DNA of 64,000 nucleotides from Cladophialophora immunda (GCF_000835495.1 NW_015622541.1:4154001-4218000); one strand, 5' to 3'; positions 43,447 through 54,855 are shown, numbered from the stretch's first letter. Numbers and translations: made by a program. Notes: a model not told the origin generated them from the letters alone.

Positions 43447-45037
43447 ATGGACTCCAACGGACAAGTCCCCATTAAGTTCGATTCGTTTGCGAACATCATC
43501 AACGGTCAGGTTGCTGGCTCAGCTCACTCATACTATGGCATCGATCCGGTCACCAAAGAGAAACTTTGGGACGTACCAGTCGCGACTGCAGAAGACGTGG
43601 AAAATGCAGTGGCCAGTGCCAATACTGCTTTTTCGCGCTGGAGGCACACTACGTGGCAATTTCGAACGGAGCAGATCTCCCAGTTTAAGGCCGTCTTTCA
43701 ATCTTACCAGGACCAACTGGTAGATCTGCTCGTTAGAGAAGCAGGCAAGCCTCGGATGGTCGCTATGGGAGAGATACAGACGTGTGTGCAGCTACTCGAC
43801 TGGCATATCAAGCTTAAAGAGCCTCGAGGCGAGAGCTATGACTTTCCAGACAAAACGATCGAAAACAAGTTTGTACCTTTGGGCGTGGCCGTGGCGATCT
43901 GCCCTTGGAACTTTCCGCTGCTAATCAGCACGGGAAAGTGGTTACCGGCGATACAAATGGGGAACAGCGTCATCGTCAAGCCGAGTCCGTTCACACCGTG
44001 CGTGAGCTGGCCATTCTTGAGAAGATATCCAATTAAAATACTAGTACTGACTCGTCTGACACAGCTACGCGACTCTCAAAGTTGTAGAGCTGGCGAACCA
44101 GATATTCCCTCCCGGTGTCGTGCAGGTACTTGGAGGGGACGATTCACTTGGTCCTACGCTCGTAGAGCATCCTCGAGTCCATAAAATCAGTTTCACAGGC
44201 TCGATCGCTACAGGAAAGAAAATTTTAGCCGTGGCAGCAAAAACGGTCAAACGAGTCACTTTGGAACTGGGAGGTAACGACGCATCGATAGTCCTGCCAG
44301 ACGCCAACATAGGGAAAGCAGCGCCTATGGTTGCCATAGTGAGATTCTCGCCACCCGCTTGTCTTTTGAGCTATACCTGAGATGAGCCGCTTGCTGATTG
44401 TTCTGGACAGGGCGCCTTCTTCAACACATCTCAAGTCTGCATTGCTGCGAAGCGGATCTACGTCCACTCATCCATCTACCGACCATTCTTAGATGCTTTG
44501 GTGAATGTCACGCGCTCGTTCAAGCTCGGGACCACAGAGAACGAGGGATTTGCGCTGGGTCCCATCCAAAACGCAACGCAGTACGACAAGGTGAAGACGT
44601 TCCTCAAAGATAGCAAAGACAGAGGCTACAAATTCGCCCTCGAACCCGACGAGGGGGCGGTCGACACCATGAACGGTTTCTTCCTTCAGCCCGCTATCGT
44701 GGACAACCCACCTGAAGACAGCAAGATCGTGAAAGAAGAGCCTTTCGGCCCAATTGTACCCGTTCTGTCTTATGACAGTATTGAGGAGGTGGTCGATCGC
44801 GCTAATAATTCGAATACTGGCTTGGGAGCGACGGTGTTCGGAACCGACCCTGAAACACTTCGGCGCGTGGCAGACGGCCTAGAGGTTGGCAGTGTCTGGA
44901 TCAACGGATATCCCAGTGTCGCTCCTGAAGCACAGCTCAGCGGAGCTAAAGAGTCTGGCCTTGGAACCGAGTTTGGTACTCTCGGAATTCTCGCCTACGC
45001 CAACACCAAGGCTATCTGGACGTTCAAATCCACCTAA
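43447..45037 (+). CDS. NAD(P)-dependent aldehyde dehydrogenase, 483 aa
   Basis: Exons 43447-43997, 44065-44338 and 44411-45037. Donors GTGCGT and GTGAGA, acceptors ACACAG and GGACAG, phases 2 and 0, total 1452 nt. Catalytic Glu251 (VTLELGGND) and Cys285 (NTSQVCIAAK) are present, as are the Rossmann part CPWNFPLLISTGKWLPAI and the end motif KEEPFGPIVPVLSY. Length and motifs fit soluble class ALDHs. Likely oxidises an aldehyde or semialdehyde of the pathway. A second ALDH is fused to an ADH at 49136. Confidence 0.92.
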
Positions 45038-45157
45038 GTCGGGGGATCTTACACGAGTAGGAAATGAAGTGAAAAGGTGATATGACAAATATCACGTATT
45101 CTTCTTGACTCTACCATGAATACATAAGCACCCTAACCCATAATAACCTCTTCTACC

Positions 45158-46670
45158 TCAGAATAACAAGGAAAGCTTCGGCTGCCTGTAACCGTCGACT
45201 GTATGCGGTATGAGGCGGCGTTCGTGGACAGGCTCGTTTTTGTCAATGTCTTTCATCTCTTCGGTCGAGTCCACTCCGTAGTTACCACGATACTCACGAT
45301 CCGTGCTCTTATTGACCACCCAGATCTCGTAGTACTCTCTCAGTTCGGCCATGACCTCGGGATCCCACAGCTCCAGTGGCTCGTTGCCCAACCCAACCTC
45401 GCGGATATTGCGGTTTCCGCACATGAGCGACAGCCAAAATTCATTCATGGCCATATACTGCACGATGCACCCCGTAATTTCACCGGCGAGCAGTCTCTTG
45501 CACAGATCAAACTCGAGGATCAGGGGACGTCCAAGGCCGATACCGTCAACCGTCTCGAGCGCCCTAACCATGCCGCCTACCGTGCGGAGCCCTCCCGTCA
45601 CGTAGGTCTTGGTCTTAGTCAAGCCCGGAACGATTTTCTCGGCAAATTCAAGGAAATAAGCTTCGCGTTTCATCGTCGACTCTCGTACAGGCTCGCCTTC
45701 ATGCTCGGCCCCTGTCATGGTATTCTCGGACGACCCGCCGCTGAGTTCCACAAAGTCGAAGCGGTGTGCCTCGAGCATACGACATACCTTGGCGGCATCC
45801 TCGACGGAGAGATCTGACTCTTGAAACTCGACACTGTTAATTTTAATGCCCAGGATGAAGGTTCTGGACACCCGCTTCCGAATGGCGACTTCGAGTTCTT
45901 CGTAGATGCGCATCCGGTTCTGAATGCTACCTCCGTATTGATCCGTCCGAATATTGGTCCGCACATTGAGAAAGCTCGATAGAAAAAAGCCGTGCGCCCC
46001 GTGGACTTCCATCCCGTCGAATCCTGCCTTCTCAATGTATTCGGCGGCATGGGCAAAGGCGTCGATAATGGTCCTAATTTCTTCGTGGGTTGCCTCGTGG
46101 GGATCGGCGAAATGCACGGGCTTCTTATCGACCTGTGTCACGTTGACTGCAGAGGCTGATACCGGGGATTTTTGGAAGTATTCGTTGGACAATCGACCGG
46201 GATGCGATACCTGGGGGAGAACGATCGATCCTTGGCTCTTGCCAGCAGCCGCCATTGCCTTGAAGGCTTCAAATCGTTCCCCATGGAAAGGCGCATCCGG
46301 CGGTATTACAGGGTCTCCCACGGACTCGAGGTGATCAGGAAAAATCACTGTCGGGTTAATTTAGCTTAGCTGCTGTATGGAAGGTCGGTCAAGGTTACAG
46401 CCTACTGAAGTTGCCCGTGAGGATTACCCCAATTTCACCCTTGGCCCAACACTCGTAAGCCCTGATCAGACTCCTTGTGGGAATACCGCGTTTGGATAAG
46501 TCGGTTGGGTGCCAGGACGACAGCTGCTCCGTCATGGCTGCTTTCATAAAGCGGTTAGAAGCCGTTCGGCCAGAGAATTCGAAGTGCAAAGGCTGCGCCA
46601 GAGGCGTGACGTCTTTGATATCGGAGACATAACGTCGAGGTTCGGTCGCGCCATAATTGCCCATTGTCAC
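45158..46670 (-). CDS. NADH:flavin oxidoreductase / Old Yellow Enzyme family, 484 aa
   Basis: Exons 46406-46670 and 45158-46347. Intron 58 nt (GTAGGC...CCGACAG), phase 1. FMN-barrel motifs: RFMKAAMTEQL, LTGNFMIFPDHL across the intron, LPQVSHPGRLS, FDGMEVHGAHGFFLSSFLN, RTDQYGGSIQNRMR, and FVELSGGSSENTM. It resembles the NADH-oxidase/2,4-dienoyl-CoA reductase-like OYE branch but without the C-terminal FAD domain. The extra C-terminal ~100 residues (WVVNKSTDREYRGNYG and after) are seen in fungal members. Reduces alpha,beta-unsaturated carbonyls or nitro compounds. Convergent with the ALDH gene (120 bp). Confidence 0.9.
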
Positions 46671-47188
46671 ACCGCGGGGGTAAAGTTGTCGGACTCTCCT
46701 AGAAGTTTTCGAGGGTGCAAAGCCAAGAGAAAGCCTCAGTAGCAGAATAGTTGAGCCCCGAATGTTGGCCTCAATAGGCCATCGGGCTGACTAAATATCC
46801 ACTCAGGGGTCAAGAACTATCGCCTCTTGCGCCTCCAAAGATCCAGTTTTGCGACGGTTGATCACCTTTATTCCTGGCCCACCTTCGGCGTCAAGGCTGG
46901 TGACGCCGATTCTAGACCGCCCCGCCTCCCACCTCTTGGAAAGCCTCGCGAAATCCCCACAAATGGAGCCATTTCTTCTGTTAGTTGTGAAGAGCCTGCC
47001 GAAGAAGAATGAATCGTCAAGCCGAGATCGCTGTCGTCGTCCGTTCGGCATTTTCGGGCGCTAAAGCAGTTCATCGGAAATTTTCGGCTGTTACCGGAAA
47101 TGGATAGTCGCATCAATCTAGTCAGAGTGTTTATTGGCGGTAGTGGTCTATTTCTTGCCTAGATCACCATGATGCTCAGGTAATTGTT
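46671..47188. other. Intergenic, promoter of the OYE gene
   Basis: 518 bp between two minus-strand genes. Short frames only, no coding support. Confidence 0.4.
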
Positions 47189-48160
47189 TTAATTTTGACC
47201 CTGCTCTGCTCGCTCGGCCGCGGCAGGAAACAGCTTCCAGGTATTGTCTCTCACGGTACCCTGGTCGACCCCGGCTTCTGCCTCTAGTCTCGAGATGTCA
47301 CGCAAGTTTTCGTCCATACTATCCCAGGATGAGCAGGGGGTGCCACAATCGGCCCCATAGATGCAATGATCCCATCCCACCATCCTCACAGCAGCAGGGA
47401 GGCCGGTTTTGGCCGTCGCCGCAGTGTCAACGTACAGCTTGGACAGCTGAGTCTCAATCTCCTCTCTCGTGATATTCTCTGGATTAGGAACCCAGTACTC
47501 CGTGCCCAAAAGAGCCAACCGGCCAGAGAGCGCAGGTAGGGCGCCACCACAATGGCCGAAGATGAATTTGATATTGGGATACTTCCTGAAGATCCCTTTG
47601 TACAGCATATCCGTGGCCACTCGCGCCGTGTCAAACGCCACATCGATCAGGGCCGACGGCTTGCCATATTGACCAGGAAGAAAGGCATTAGGGTGCAAAT
47701 GTAGCACGGCACCTTTGGAATCCAAAAGATCGTATACGGCACTCAGCCGGGGGTCTGACGGTAGGACGTTATTGTACTGCGTCATCATAGCATACCCGTC
47801 GGGCTTCGCTCCCTCGTACTCTTCACCGCGTTGAATTTCAGCCAGGCATGCGTCCACACTGTCAGTCGGCAGCGCAAGTAGGTGACCAAAACGGGACGGG
47901 TATCTCTTAACTATCTGGCGAGCAAAATCGTTTCCTTCTCGCAGCTTCTCGTGTGAATTAGGCGTGAAGCTGAGCAGCGACATGGCAACGCCCGCATGGT
48001 CATTGTATTTGATGACGCCCTCTGCCGACCAGTGCAGCTGTGAAGGCTTTTCCACCATGAAATGTGCGTCGCGTAGCAGATTCACATACCCACGCACAAT
48101 TTCGTCGGTCATGCCTGGGAAAAAATGGCAGTGTACATCAAGATAACCTTTCGGTGCCAT
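47189..48160 (-). CDS. Amidohydrolase_2 family (ACMSD / resorcylate decarboxylase type), 323 aa
   Basis: Single exon, usual family length. Metal ligands visible: His10 and His12 in LDVHCHFFP, His156 in HLHPNAF, His203 in FGHCGGALP, Asp271 in GADCGTP. Family members are zinc or manganese enzymes that decarboxylate aromatic or semialdehyde acids (2-amino-3-carboxymuconate semialdehyde, gamma-resorcylate, 6-methylsalicylate) or hydrolyse lactones. Decarboxylation of an aromatic acid would suit the surrounding ALDH, ADH and FAH genes. The start codon lies 44 bp from a hexanucleotide repeat. Confidence 0.88.
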   Translation of the reverse strand: MAPKGYLDVHCHFFPGMTDEIVRGYVNLLRDAHFMVEKPSQLHWSAEGVIKYNDHAGVAMSLLSFTPNSHEKLREGNDFARQIVKRYPSRFGHLLALPTDSVDACLAEIQRGEEYEGAKPDGYAMMTQYNNVLPSDPRLSAVYDLLDSKGAVLHLHPNAFLPGQYGKPSALIDVAFDTARVATDMLYKGIFRKYPNIKFIFGHCGGALPALSGRLALLGTEYWVPNPENITREEIETQLSKLYVDTAATAKTGLPAAVRMVGWDHCIYGADCGTPCSSWDSMDENLRDISRLEAEAGVDQGTVRDNTWKLFPAAAERAEQGQN

Positions 48161-48205
48161 GGTGACAACTCAATGACGAAATTATCCAATATGAAGCGGG
48201 CAAAA

Positions 48206-48274
<69 letters not shown>

Positions 48275-49135
48275 CAAAGGTCAAGGTCAAGGCGTTTTTT
48301 TCAAAAAGAACAGAACAGAGGTATTGGCAATATTGGCAATATGTTCTTGACTCTGCCGCAAATTACCTACTTGTACGTCATGTCGAGCTCCATTGCTGTA
48401 TTAGTCGATCTCTGGAGATTCGGCACAATCAATTCTGCACATCGTCCCACACGCTCGGCATTTTAGACACTGATCGATCGTCCGGAAAGTAGTTCAACCT
48501 TAGATTCAGACGCAGACCGGAGATAACGGAGCCACGCGGAATTTTGGCGGAGTCAAATTCTGGAGAACTTGGGGCCCCCATGACCTGGGACCTCCACAAC
48601 ATAGTTCGCTGGCGTGCGACCTTGGATTTCAACACCCGGTCTCAGATGTACCGGAAGATACTCAAAGTGGCAGCTTTTACACCCTATCGTGGAAACCTAG
48701 GTGCTCTCACCGCCTTTGCTAAAGGACTAGTCGCTATTCATGTGAAAGCGAAATTTCGCTAGTCTCAAATGGCTCAGCTACCAGCTCGGACATTGGGGAT
48801 CCTAAGTTAGATGAGACCGTTTCCCGGACCTGCTCGGCCAGGATTCTGTGGCAAACGGAGGCCACATAAGTAGTCTAACAAAAGGAACGACCCTCACTCG
48901 ACCTAAGGTGGTCAAGTCCTTTCTTCACTCCCACTTCTACACACTCGACTCGAGCGTAACCTCAGGAGCACTAAGCTGGTCTTCAATCGGTGGAACGCTT
49001 AAAACCCCTCTCTGTTGAACGTCCAGGCAAGCTTCAGACGTGCATGCTGAGCTTCATTGTACCAATAGCGGTTGGACTTTTCCACAGAATACAGCCAAAG
49101 CAAATTGATCACCATAAGCCAATTTGGGCAACACG
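48161..49135. promoter_or_regulatory. Divergent promoter region, ACMSD-type gene / ADH-ALDH fusion
   Basis: Almost 1 kb. Contains the hexamer array (48204-48288) and ACCTAGGT at 48695-48702. A 72-codon frame at 48544-48762 has no recognised content. Confidence 0.35.
48204..48288. repeat. Hexanucleotide tandem repeat (AAGGTC)n, ~14 copies
   Basis: Twelve perfect AAGGTC units from 48204 to 48275, then one extra A and two more units. Read on the gene strand it is (GACCTT)n. It ends 44 bp upstream of the ACMSD-type start codon, so it lies in the core promoter or 5' UTR of that gene. Confidence 0.95.
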
Positions 49136-52100
49136 ATGGGATCTGCAGGCCTTAAGCTTCATGAGCTGCTTGACCTTCCTCAAATTCCCGCGAGACAAAC
49201 GGCAGCAGTCAGAGAAGGTAGTGGCACCTCAGCGAAAGTTGTCCTCAAGGAGATCGATGTGCCCAAACCCGGTCCGGGCGAAATTCTAGTCAAGATCAAC
49301 TGGTAAGTTGCAGCCTGGTGGTCACTGATCGATCGATTCTCATCTCTACTGTAGGAGCGGACTTTGCGCCTCGGACAATGCCTTGGTATACGACGACTGG
49401 AAAGATTTCGGCTACTGCATGCAAGATGCGGCCCACGGGATCGTGGGTCACGAGGGTGCCGGGGTCGTGGTCGCCATCGGCGAGGGTAGCGACAACCGAT
49501 GGAAAATCGGTGATCGAGCAGGCATCAAATGGGTCTACAGCACCTGTGGCGAGTGCGAGTATTGCACCAACGGCAGTGATGAATGCCATTGTGCCAAACA
49601 AAAGAACCCAGGCTTCAGTGTACCAGGAACATTTCAGGAATACGCCCTTGCTGACAGCAGGTACACGACGAAACTGCCAGATGGTGTTTTGGATGAAGAG
49701 GTGGGTCCACTTGGCCATACTGCTTCAAAATATCGTCCGCTGATTAGGCATACTTCCATAGGCCGGACCGTTGATGTGCGGTGGCGTAACAGGGTTCACT
49801 GCGTGCAAACGAAGTGGCGTCAAACCCGGGCAATGGCTCGTCATTCTTGGTGAGTTGAATTCCACCAGAGGATCTCAACAAGACAATCGCTAACTTGACT
49901 ACAGGTGCGGGGGGTGGGCTTGGGCATCTTGCCCTCCAGTATGCGAAAGCTATGGGCATGCGAGTAATCGGCATCGACGAAGGCGACGACAAGGCTGCAC
50001 TCTGCAAATCTCTCGGCGTTGACGCCTTCTTCGACTTCACCAAGACCAAGGACATTCCAGCAAAAGTCATGGAGCTGACCACGTACGGTGCTCATGCCGT
50101 GCTTTGCTTTGCCGCCTCACAGCAAGCCTACACATCGGCGCCTGACTATGTTCGGGTAGGCGGAGCAGTAATCGTTGTCGGTCTGCCCAAAGACAGCTCT
50201 ACGATCGCTGGTGCGCCACCTATTGTCTTCACTGGCAAGAGACTGCGGTTTGTTCTATCTCTCCACTTCTGATCTGCCCATGATGAATTAATGAATTTGA
50301 CCGACAGCCTCGAAGGCAACGTGACCGGTACGTTGAAGGACGTCGAAGAAGCCCTCGACTACACCGTCCGAGGACTTGTGCATCCAATTCTCACCAAAGG
50401 AACCTTGGCCGATGTAGAACACTACTGCAAGATGCTTCAACAGTCCAAAATCTCCGGTCGAGCTGTTATCAAGGTTTCGTCGACATCAAAGAATCAGGCT
50501 CTGGCGGCACCGCCAATGGAAATAGCCACCAAGCCAGCTTATCTCACCAAGAAGCCTGAGGACCGTCTTTTCATCAACGGAGAATATGTCCCTTCCAAGG
50601 CGGGCAAAAATTTTGACGTTATCAATCCTGCAACAGAAAAGATTGCCGCTTCCGTCTACGAAGCAGATGTCGACGATGTTGACCTTGCGGTCCAGGCTGC
50701 CAAATCCGCGTTCCCAGCTTGGACTGAGGCGGGTGCGTTGGTACGGTCAGGCCTGCTTCTCAAACTGGCCGATTTGATGGAGAAAAATGCTGACGAGCTG
50801 GACTATCTTGATGCCATTTGCATGGGCAAGCCTATCGGAGACTGTACGTTCACTTTCTTCTCCGTCATCCCCAGTTGATCTTTTCGGGCCAGTCCAGTCC
50901 CTCTAACCGCTGAAAAATTCAACAGTCTGTGGAGCTGGATTTGCCGCCTACCTTCTGCGTTATTTCGCCGGCAGGTCTATGGATGTGTTGGGCACAAGCT
51001 CGCTCAACAGTCCTGGGTTTGTCAACATGGCCTGGCGGCAACCCTATGGTGTTTGTGCTGCTATCATTCCATGGTAAGTCAAACCACAGAGCCTCTGGAC
51101 GCATGTCCATAATACAGTATGCTAAGTGCGGTTCTTAAGGAATATTACCCTGATCACGATGATTAACAAGATTGGACCAGCTCTCTTGGCAGGCAACACT
51201 CTGGTCCTTAAGTCCAGTGAAAAATGCCCTCTTTCCGTCATCGCTTTAGGACGTCTCTGCCAGGAGGCTGGTATTCCAAATGGGGTCCTAAACATTCTCT
51301 CGGGCTTCGGTCAGCCTTGTGGTGAGGCTCTAGCAAAACACATGGAGATTCGCAAGCTATCCTTCACCGGTTCTCAGACTGCCGGTCGTGCGATCAAGCG
51401 AGCCGCCGCCAACTCAAACCTGAAGAAGGTCACCCTAGAGCTTGGTGGGAAATCACCTCTGCTAATCTTTCCTGACGCCGATCTGAGTAAAGCTATTCCC
51501 GCTGCCGCATATTCGATTCTTATGCTGAGCGGCCAAGCCTGCGTGGCGTCGTCCCGGTAAGTTTGAAAATCACGAATCAAGGAACCAAGGGAACCAACGC
51601 AGATATGCTGACCATCATGCCTATGATAGGATCTACGTTCATGAATCCCTAGCCGACGAGTTCGTCAAGGGCATGAAGAAGGAAATGACCAAGCTTGGCC
51701 AGTCCGGAGATACCCTAGACAAGAGCACCTTCCGTGGACCTCAGGCAGACAAGCTACAATATGATCGCATCATGGGCTTCTTAACCACGGCCCGAGAGGA
51801 CGGCCTGAACATCACGTTAGGAGGTGGCCCCGAGAATAAACCTGGTCTATACATTCAGCCCACTATCATCACCAATGCTCCTGAGCAACATCCAGTGATG
51901 AGGGACGAGATCTTTGGCCCAGTCGTGGTCATCAACACTTTCAAGGACGAGGACGCGGTCATGAAGCTGGCAAATGGTATGCATCTCCTCGCTCGAAAGA
52001 GACTTAGGGAGACTTTGTTTACTGATGGCTCCGATTAGACTCTGAATATGGCCTCTACGCATCTGTCTTCACCAAAGACATCCAGAGAGCGTTAAGAATT

Positions 52101-52268
52101 GCCAAGTTGTTCGAAGCGGGCATCGTGGGCGTCAATTGTACCTCACCAAGTATGGCCTTTGACATGCCATTCGGTGGTTGGAAGGCAAGTGGTGACGGCC
52201 GAGAGTATTCATGCTTTTCCACGGATGCTTGGACGGAGTTGAAGTCTGTCTTGATTGCTCTAGGTTGA
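49136..52268 (+). CDS. Bifunctional fusion: zinc alcohol dehydrogenase + aldehyde dehydrogenase, 873 aa
   Basis: Nine exons: 49136-49302, 49355-49700, 49762-49849, 49905-50247, 50308-50843, 50926-51073, 51140-51556, 51630-51976, 52039-52268. Introns are 52-82 nt, phases agree, total 2622 nt. ADH part (1-371): catalytic zinc site Cys60 (SGLCASD) and His88-Glu89 (VGHEGAG), structural zinc cysteines in STCGECEYCTNGSDECHC (120-135), Rossmann GAGGGLGHLAL. ALDH part (~401-873): LFINGEYVPSKAGKNFDVINP, Glu643 (VTLELGGKS), Cys677 (SGQACVASS), DEIFGPVVVINTF, DMPFGGWKASG. The ADH end (GRAVIKV), linker and ALDH start lie in one uninterrupted exon (50308-50843), so the fusion is read directly. Expected to convert an alcohol through its aldehyde to the acid. 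The start at 49136 is the first in-frame ATG; an upstream exon is possible. Confidence 0.87.
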
Positions 52269-53133
52269 AATTCAGCTGCAGGACTGGGATTAGGAAAACT
52301 TTACTATAACGCACCACAGGAGATAGATACTAGTAACTTCTCATCCCCAAGTCGTACTATCTTCTGAAATCTTCATAAGCTAAAAGCATATCTGCGGATT
52401 CAGATTTAGAAGAGCAGAACGGGTCGAGATCTGGGGCTCCCTTCAAGTCTTTGCATCTGCGTTTTTGCATATTAACGCTAAGAATCTCCCTGCATTTTGC
52501 CCAGAAGTGACTGGGGTTTGGGCTAAGGTTAATGAGTGGCGTTGCAAGGTGTGCATTTGACCATCCTGCGCTTTGCGACAGTACCGCTCGTTGGATCTAC
52601 ATGTCAAAGTCGCATCATGAGTGACGGTCGACGATTCAGCCAGTCGCTGAGAGGCGGTCGACATGCCGCATGGGTGGGTTGTCACCAGCAGGTTGTTCGA
52701 AGATGATTCGCATTGGGACAAGATTCTGAACACTTTCTCCCCGAACCTCTGAGCACTGTGGACGCTAATCCACAACCACTGTACTACCCCGTCCAATTGT
52801 GAGGCGCGACCATTGCCACATGCCGCCTTAATAAGCGAGGCGACTCACTCACCAGGGTCGCCTTTTTATCTCGGGCAAGATTCGACGACCACGACCCTTC
52901 TTCAGAGATCTGATCCCGACTGGAGGGGCGTGAGGAATCACCCACAAGCGGATAAGGCCAAGGATAATTGTTGCACATCTCTCTCTCAGTCCTCACCCGA
53001 CTCTCACACCATCGCAATCGACGCTCTGACGCCGGCCCAACCAAAATATCTTTTGTCCAACAACTCAATACTTGGGAGGTTCATCGGACTTTCTAGGAGC
53101 ATAGGCGGTTCTTATAGCTAGGGTCTGCCAGTC
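52269..53133. other. Intergenic between fusion gene and truncated cyclodeaminase-like gene
   Basis: No coding support. The composition is still gene-like. The sharp change to A+T-rich sequence comes only after ~53510. Confidence 0.4.
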
Positions 53134-53367
53134 ATGCCTCTGACGGTTCTCACTGACTCGGATGTGCGCGAGATACTTTATTCTCTGACTAAGGACGATG
53201 TGGAGGACTTACAGACCAACTTGGCGGAAGTACTCCACTTATATTCGACCGGCGATACAAACTCTCCCTGTGCGGCTTCATTTCAGCCAAATCGAACAGT
53301 GATCAAGAAGCATGGAGTGACCACCCTCTTCATGCCAGCGTCCACCGGGACGACGGTCGGCATGACT
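53134..53367 (+). pseudogene. 5' fragment of an ornithine cyclodeaminase/mu-crystallin-like gene
   Basis: Begins MPLTVLTDSDVREILYSLTK, then CAASFQPNRTVIKKHGVTTLFMPASTG, which is the N-terminal pattern of fungal ornithine cyclodeaminase/mu-crystallin family proteins (NAD-dependent, ~350-400 aa). Similarity stops near residue 78 and the frame runs on through unrelated sequence into the A+T-rich block. The catalytic and NAD-binding parts are absent. It is therefore a truncated remnant cut at the edge of the transposon nest. Confidence 0.6.
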
Positions 53368-53842
53368 TGCCGGTGTATGACCTCTCGTGGTTCGGTCTGC
53401 CGTATCTCACTGTCAGTTTCAACACTGGATGCCACTTCTTCTCGTGAGTATTTTCTTTGCTGCCGACCCATGAAGTCTAGGACAAGAGTAGATGCGCTGA
53501 CAACTTCCACTCTAATGATATTACTATTTTTTTTAATCCTACTCCTAGAAGCTATCTACTAGCTTATGTCAAGATTTTAATTATTTAGATAAATAGGGAA
53601 AACCCTCCAGGGTAGAAAATCTATTATCTTTTCACTCTCCTCCTAAAGTTTACTTTATACTAAGTCGTTACGTACCGTTACGAGTACCTTAGAATCGTAT
53701 TCTAGTTATTTTCCTTATAATCTTTAATAATACTCTCTTTATTCTATAGAGAGTCTTTATTCTTAATCCTTTCCGTTTCTTCCTAGTTATAATTAGTTCT
53801 AATTAATGTCGCTTAGACTATAATATTCTCTAGTATACCTTA
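53368..53842. other. Transition into RIP-mutated A+T-rich sequence
   Basis: From about 53510 the sequence becomes TA-rich with few CA/TG dinucleotides. No coding content or known terminus before the transposon end at 53845. Confidence 0.5.
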
Positions 53843-54421
53843 TAACGTGGGTGCATAGCGAGTCGCGCAGCATAGCGAGTCGCGCACTTTCCGCGCTATA
53901 TATTACCTTCAACTTATTTCTTTAAGTACTCCACTAAAATAAATGGAATCGACTCAGAAAGAAGTCAGAATACTTCTTGCCCTTTAAGCTCTTAAATAAG
54001 ATCCTAAATAGAGCGTACGATCTATTACTAAAGTCTATAATATCCCTAAAGTAACCCTCCGTAATCGAAGGAAGGGTCGACCTTTCTGACGCGACTAACC
54101 AGCGAATTCTCGAAATTTAACTAACCTTAAAGAATCAGTCCTCGTACGAGAGGTCCTTAACCTATGTGCGCGAGGATTTCCTCCCCGACTTAGTGATGTG
54201 GGAGATATAGCTAATAAACTACGTACGACGCGTAGCGCGTTACACGTCGGACCTCGTTAGGCATCGAACTTTATTAAACGACATTAAGAGCTACGAACGC
54301 GATTTATACGTAGATACGACTACTAGAGAGCCTAATGCGAAGATCTAGTAATCATTTAAGCCTAGTTTAACCTCGTACGGAACGTAATAGCTAAGTATAG
54401 GATTTATAAAGATAACACTTA

Positions 54422-54841
54422 TGTTACGAGCTGCTATATGACACGTGAGGTGTCCACAGGCAAACCCGCGGTGGTTTACTTAGTGATATAGTAGGGAGGG
54501 ACGCTATAGCTAAGACTGGAAACTAAGTGTATAGTATGTAGACCTATACGTATAGTAGATGATCGTGAGGAACTCGATTCTATATAACTATTATTAACTA
54601 CGAGGAGAACTATGTAGCTAAGTGTAGCTATATACTATTTAGGATATATATTTAATATGTTGCTCTATTAAATATGTTAAATATATTAACATATTTCTGA
54701 GCCGACCTAAGTATATTACTCTATTACTCCGCTTAGTTATGCTAATATATTTACTAAGACGTTAGCGTCTGATATATTCTCCTCGGTAGACCTTCCTTCC
54801 TACCTTTCTCCCTTAGCCTCCTATATAGTCGGTTCGTAATA
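54422..54841 (-). repeat. 3' LTR of the retrotransposon (420 bp)
   Basis: Begins TGTTACGA and ends TCGTAATA (a C-to-T change from the complementary TCGTAACA). Differs from the other LTR almost only by transitions. Confidence 0.9.
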
Positions 54842-54855
54842 CCTCCCCCTCCTTT
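54842..54855 (-). other. Polypurine tract
   Basis: Minus-strand AAAGGAGGGGGAGG directly adjoining the 3' LTR, the priming site for plus-strand DNA synthesis in LTR elements. Confidence 0.75.

Noticed and set aside
53340..53455. Alternative frame reading DLPVYDLSWFGLPYLTVSFN followed by a GTGAGT donor
   Set aside because: It overlaps the end of the cyclodeaminase-like frame in another phase. I could not assign it or find a partner exon, so it is not called.
53590..53842. Possible left half of the second pogo copy, which would prove pogo-in-pogo nesting
   Set aside because: Only a few bases before the TA resemble the expected transposase sequence. The rest does not match.
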